The position numbers and the translations under genes were made by a program. DNA of 64,000 nucleotides from JAFGBM01 sp964610155. Lineage in GTDB: Bacteria > Actinomycetota > Actinomycetes > Actinomycetales > Demequinaceae. The stretch spans positions 60,764 through 124,763 of the forward strand of contig CAZSUY010000005.1 in the NCBI GenBank assembly GCA_964610155.1. Reading direction: 5' to 3'. Below, in pieces: positions 60,413 to 64,000 of the stretch. The notes under the pieces are model-generated. The model was not told the DNA's origin, did no database searches, and saw nothing but the letters and a program-made list of their open reading frames with translations. Numbering within the stretch: the first letter of the stretch is position 1; each line of letters opens with the position of its first letter.

Positions 60413-62245
60413 ATGGCCAAGGCCCAGCAAGACCAGGCGGCCACGCCACCAGCGGCGGCAAAGGCGAAGCCTCCCGCATCCGTCAAGGTTTCCCCGACGG
60501 AGATGACCGGGGCGCAGGCGCTCATCCGCTCGCTCGAGCTCTCGGGCGCGACGGACATCTTCGGGATCCCGGGAGGGGTGCTTCTCCCGGCGCACGACGC
60601 CCTCTTCGATTCGACCATCCTTCGACACATTCTTGTGAGGCACGAGCAAGGGGCAGGCCACGCAGCCTCGGGGTACGCCCACGTGACGGGGCGTCCAGGG
60701 GTGTGCATGGCGACGTCGGGTCCCGGAGCGACCAACCTCGTCACCGCGATCACGGACGCCAACATGGACTCGATCCCCATCGTGTGTGTGACCGGTCAGG
60801 TCGTGGCCGAAAGCATCGGCACGGACGCCTTCCAGGAGGCGGACATCGTCGGGATCACCCAGCCGATCACCAAGCACAACGAGATCGTCACCGATCCGGC
60901 CCAGATCGGCCGGGCCGTCCAGGAGGCGTTTCATATCGCGACGACGGGGCGCCCGGGGCCGGTACTTATCGACGTCACCAAGTCGGCCCTAGTGGCCAAG
61001 ACGACCTTCTTCTGGCCCCAGCCGTTCGAGCTGCGCGGGTACCACCCCGTCGTCAAGCCTCACTCGAAGTCGATCCAAGAGGCCGCAAAGCTCCTCGCAA
61101 CCGCCCGGCGCCCCGTCCTGTACGTCGGCGGCGGCGTGATTCGGTCGGGCGCCTGGGACGGCCTCCGAAAGCTTGTGGACGCGTCCGGGGCCGCCGTCGT
61201 CACGACCCTCATGGCCCGTGGTGCCGTGCCCGATTCCCATCCTCAGAACCTAGGCATGCCGGGCATGCATGGGACGGTCCCGGCCGTGACCGCCCTGCAG
61301 AAGGCGGACCTCATCGTCGCCCTAGGGACTCGTTTCGACGATCGCGTGACCGGCAAACTCGAGTCGTTCGCCCCGCATGCGACGATCGTCCACGCTGACA
61401 TCGACCCGGCCGAGATCGGTAAGAACCGTATTGTCGACGTCCCCATCGTCGGCGACCTCAAGGACATCTTCGCGGAGTTCGTCCCGGCCTTGGCCGAGGA
61501 GCATCGCAAGCACGGTAAACCCGACCTTGAGGCCTGGTGGCGTCAACTCGACCATTGGCGGGAGACTTATCCTCTGGGATATACCCCGACGGAGGACGGG
61601 CATCTTTCGCCCCAGCACGTGATCCAGCGGATAGGCGAGATCACGGGGCCCGAGGCCATCTATGCCGCAGGGGTCGGCCAGCATCAGATGTGGGCGAGCC
61701 AGTTCATCCGCCTCGAGAGGCCGAGGTCGTTCCTGACCTCGGGGGGGTTGGGGACGATGGGGTACGGGCTGCCTGCGGGCATGGGGGCCAAGGTGGGTGC
61801 GCCCGACCGTACGGTCTGGGTCATCGACGGTGACGGCTGTTTCCAGATGACCGGCCAGGAGATGGTGACTTGCGCCCTTAACGAGATTCCCATCAAGGTG
61901 GCGATCATCAACAACTCGTCCCTCGGGATGGTCCGCCAGTGGCAGACGCTCTTTTACAACGAGCGCTACTCCAACACGGACCTCCACACGGGTCACGACA
62001 CGAGGCGCATCCCCGACTTCGTCAAGCTGGCGGAGGCGATGGGGTGCGTCGGGTTGCGCTGCGACAAGGAGACCGACGTGGACGCCACGATAAAGAAAGC
62101 CAACGAGATCAACGACCAGCCCGTGGTCGTGGAATTCACCGTCTCGCGCGACGCGATGGTGTGGCCCATGGTCGCGGCCGGGGTCAGCAACGACGAGGTT
62201 CAGTACGCGCGGGGCATCGCCCCCGTCTTCGATCGGGAGGACTGA
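60413..62245 (+). CDS. ilvB: Acetolactate synthase large subunit
   Basis: A 610-residue ThDP enzyme condensing pyruvate with pyruvate or 2-ketobutyrate. The activating Glu is in RHEQGAGHAASGYA; the ThDP motif runs from GDGCFQMTGQEM to IINN. A disordered Ala/Lys/Pro N-terminal 30 residues precede the first domain. AAGGAGAG stands 5 nt before the ATG. Controlled by the attenuator upstream. Confidence 0.97.
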   Translation: MAKAQQDQAATPPAAAKAKPPASVKVSPTEMTGAQALIRSLELSGATDIFGIPGGVLLPAHDALFDSTILRHILVRHEQGAGHAASGYAHVTGRPGVCMATSGPGATNLVTAITDANMDSIPIVCVTGQVVAESIGTDAFQEADIVGITQPITKHNEIVTDPAQIGRAVQEAFHIATTGRPGPVLIDVTKSALVAKTTFFWPQPFELRGYHPVVKPHSKSIQEAAKLLATARRPVLYVGGGVIRSGAWDGLRKLVDASGAAVVTTLMARGAVPDSHPQNLGMPGMHGTVPAVTALQKADLIVALGTRFDDRVTGKLESFAPHATIVHADIDPAEIGKNRIVDVPIVGDLKDIFAEFVPALAEEHRKHGKPDLEAWWRQLDHWRETYPLGYTPTEDGHLSPQHVIQRIGEITGPEAIYAAGVGQHQMWASQFIRLERPRSFLTSGGLGTMGYGLPAGMGAKVGAPDRTVWVIDGDGCFQMTGQEMVTCALNEIPIKVAIINNSSLGMVRQWQTLFYNERYSNTDLHTGHDTRRIPDFVKLAEAMGCVGLRCDKETDVDATIKKANEINDQPVVVEFTVSRDAMVWPMVAAGVSNDEVQYARGIAPVFDRED

Positions 62246-62246
62246 A

Positions 62247-62783
62247 ATGTATAAGCACACGCTGTCCGTCCTGGTAGACAACCAGCCCGGGGTATTGGCC
62301 CGGGTGGCCGGGTTGTTCTCGCGCCGGGCGTTCAACATCCATTCCCTAGCGGTGGGCCCGACGGAGCATCCGGAGATCTCGAGGATCACCGTGGTCGTGG
62401 ACGTTGAGGGGCTTCCCCTTGAGCAGGTGACGAAGCAGCTGAACAAGCTCGTCCACGTCCTCAAGATCGTCGAGCTCGAGCCGGAGCGTTCGGTCCACCG
62501 TGAACTCCTCCTCGTCAAAGTTCGATGCGATGTGAGGCAACGTAGCGAGGTCCTTCAGCTCGTCGAACTGTTCCGTGCCCATGTCGTCGACGTGTCGCCG
62601 GATTCGCTCATCATCGAGGCGGTGGGTACACCCGCGAAGCTCGAGGCCTTCATGACGGCCCTCTCCCCGCATGAACTTAGGGAGATCGTCCAGTCCGGTA
62701 CCGTCGCCATCGGGCGCGGTGGTCGGTCCATCACCGAGCGGGCGCTAGATCGTTCCGGCCCGGAGTCGGCCGGAACCGAGTAG
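62247..62783 (+). CDS. ilvN: Acetolactate synthase small (regulatory) subunit
   Basis: A 178-residue regulatory subunit with an N-terminal ACT domain (HTLSVLVDNQPGVLARVAGL; RRAFNIHSLAVGPTE) and the ilvN C-terminal domain; it confers valine feedback inhibition. One base separates it from the ilvB stop. Confidence 0.96.
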   Translation: MYKHTLSVLVDNQPGVLARVAGLFSRRAFNIHSLAVGPTEHPEISRITVVVDVEGLPLEQVTKQLNKLVHVLKIVELEPERSVHRELLLVKVRCDVRQRSEVLQLVELFRAHVVDVSPDSLIIEAVGTPAKLEAFMTALSPHELREIVQSGTVAIGRGGRSITERALDRSGPESAGTE

Positions 62784-62820
62784 ATTTCTTTAGTCACAGA
62801 AGCGAAACAAGGAGGCAGCC

Positions 62821-63852
62821 ATGGCTGAACTGTTCTACGACAAGGACGCGGATCTCAAGATCATCCAGTCCAAGAAGGTGGCCATCATCGGCTACGGCTC
62901 TCAGGGACACGCCCACGCACAGAACCTGCGTGACTCCGGCGTGGACGTCAAGGTCGTGGACAAAGAGGGATCCACGAACTGGAAGAAGGCCAAGGATGAC
63001 GGGTGGGAGCCCGCCGAGATCGGCGAGGCGGTCGCCTGGGCCGACGTCATCATGATCCTCGTGCCCGATTCCCTCCAGAGGATCCTCTTTGAGAGCTCGA
63101 TCGAGCCCAACCTGGCCCCTGGCAAGATGATCATGTTCGCCCACGGGTTCAACATCCGCTTCGGGTACATCACCGCGCCCAAGGGCGTCGACATCGCCAT
63201 GGTTGCCCCCAAGGGGCCTGGCCATCTCGTCCGCCGCGAGTACGTCGCCGGCCGCGGCGTTCCCGTGCTCGTCGCCGTGGAGCAGGACGAGTCCGGCACG
63301 GCGTGGGAGACCGCGCTCAGCTACGCCATGGGCATCGGCGGGCTTCGAGCCGCCGGCATCAAGACGACCTTCACCGAGGAGACCGAGACGGACCTCTTCG
63401 GGGAGCAGGCCGTCCTATGTGGCGGGGCCACCCAGCTGGTTCAGCACGGATTCGAGGTGCTGACGGAAGCCGGCTACCAGCCCGAGATCGCCTACTTCGA
63501 GGTGCTTCACGAACTGAAGCTCATCGTCGACCTCATGATCGAGGGCGGCATCTCCAAGATGCGCTGGTCGATTTCCGACACCGCGGAGTACGGCGACTAT
63601 GTCTCCGGCCCGCGTATCATCGACGAGGGAGTGAAGAAGCGCATGGAAGAGGTGCTCGCCGAGATCAAGGACGGCTCCTTCGCCAAGCGGTTCATCGCCG
63701 ACCAGGACGCGGGCGCCCCGGAGTTCAAGAAACTCAGGGCCAAGGGCGAGGGTCACCCGATCGAGGCCGTGGGCCCGAAGTTGCGCAAGCTCTTCCTGTG
63801 GAACAAGGTCGAGGATGCCGGATACGAGGAAGGCAAGGCCGGCCAGGAGTGA
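62821..63852 (+). CDS. ilvC: Ketol-acid reductoisomerase
   Basis: A 343-residue class I enzyme using Mg and NADPH. The cofactor loop is IIGYGSQGHAHAQNLRDSG; the metal-binding Asp/Glu are in TETDLFGEQAVLCGG and the helical domain has FEVLHELKLIVDLM. AAGGAGG precedes the ATG. It is followed by leuB with a 4-nt overlap. Confidence 0.97.
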   Translation: MAELFYDKDADLKIIQSKKVAIIGYGSQGHAHAQNLRDSGVDVKVVDKEGSTNWKKAKDDGWEPAEIGEAVAWADVIMILVPDSLQRILFESSIEPNLAPGKMIMFAHGFNIRFGYITAPKGVDIAMVAPKGPGHLVRREYVAGRGVPVLVAVEQDESGTAWETALSYAMGIGGLRAAGIKTTFTEETETDLFGEQAVLCGGATQLVQHGFEVLTEAGYQPEIAYFEVLHELKLIVDLMIEGGISKMRWSISDTAEYGDYVSGPRIIDEGVKKRMEEVLAEIKDGSFAKRFIADQDAGAPEFKKLRAKGEGHPIEAVGPKLRKLFLWNKVEDAGYEEGKAGQE

Positions 63853-64000
63853 CGACCTACAAACTCGCCGTCGTCCCTGGCGACGGGATCGGACCTGAGG
63901 TGGTCGTGGAGGCCCGGAAGTGCCGCCACCCCGCCGCGGACGGGGCCCCCCACGGCGTCGGGGAGACCAGGTTAAAAATGGGAGCGAAGCGGTGGCACGA
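63849..64000 (+). CDS. leuB: 3-isopropylmalate dehydrogenase, N-terminal part
   Basis: GTG 63849 overlaps the ilvC stop (GTGA). The start TYKLAVVPGDGIGPEVV is the classic isopropylmalate/isocitrate dehydrogenase N-terminus, and MGAKRWHE near the window end fits LeuB (usually LGAKRWHETGE). The stretch between is less family-like and the gene runs off the window. Placement after ilvC supports leuB rather than icd. Confidence 0.75.
   Translation, partial: MTTYKLAVVPGDGIGPEVVVEARKCRHPAADGAPHGVGETRLKMGAKRWH

Noticed and set aside
1..64000. tRNA, rRNA, transposase, integrase or prophage genes
   Set aside because: None seen on either strand; all substantial coding regions are housekeeping or accessory chromosomal genes.

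Overview
This 64-kb window is a chromosomal segment of a high-GC actinobacterium, probably a metagenome-assembled genome because it carries one run of exactly 100 N. The diagnosis rests on the order lysA-hom-thrC-thrB-rho-rpmE-prfA-prmC-(Sua5)-wecA-atpIBEFHAGDC-nucS, on NucS mismatch endonuclease, on a DivIVA-type coiled-coil protein, on GlgE, and on many promoters of form TANNNT lying 6-9 nt before a start codon (leaderless transcripts). I see no rRNA, tRNA, insertion sequence, phage gene or CRISPR array.

Layout. 0-4.4 kb: the lysA end, a low-molecular-weight tyrosine phosphatase, a small repeat protein, and the threonine genes. 4.4-8.7 kb: a TetR regulator with a perfect palindrome inside its promoter, then a two-gene asymmetric ABC exporter. 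8.7-15.1 kb: rho (with a possible leader peptide), rpmE (with a structured leader), prfA, prmC, a Sua5-family gene, wecA-like, atpI-like. 15.2-22.7 kb: the complete F1Fo ATP synthase, with an epsilon subunit lacking its C-terminal helices, then nucS. 22.8-27.6 kb: small actinobacterial genes, an alpha/beta hydrolase, the DivIVA-like protein, and a membrane-protein/lipoprotein pair whose PKKSE repeat contains the assembly gap. 27.6-37.1 kb: alpha-glucan metabolism (glgB, glgE, glgP, glgX) with a lipoprotein between. 37.2-38.3 kb: mnmA behind a seven-codon leaderless ORF.

38.3-46.8 kb is the accessory region: an ECF sigma factor, a hybrid histidine kinase and a REC-EAL phosphodiesterase in one run, a three-gene ABC transporter unit, then a second copy of the kinase with a decayed sigma-factor remnant at the equivalent upstream position. 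I read this as a duplicated sigma/kinase module whose second sigma factor has been lost. 46.8-54.5 kb: ligA, a BON-OmpA envelope protein with a membrane-anchored HhH protein, gatCAB, and a 2-hydroxyacid dehydrogenase. 54.5-57.4 kb: a frameshifted gene remnant, a stand-alone TipAS protein, and a KimA-like transporter. 57.4-64 kb: branched-chain amino acid synthesis (ilvD, an SDR gene, ilvB-ilvN-ilvC, start of leuB), with a complete transcription attenuator before ilvB.

The strongest observations beyond routine annotation are the duplicated sigma/kinase module with its pseudogene, the ilvB attenuator, the density of leaderless starts, the repeated 4-nt stop-to-stop overlap of convergent genes, and three unrelated proteins with 15-bp (pentapeptide) tandem repeats, one of which broke the assembly. 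Nothing here is demonstrably a wholly new system.
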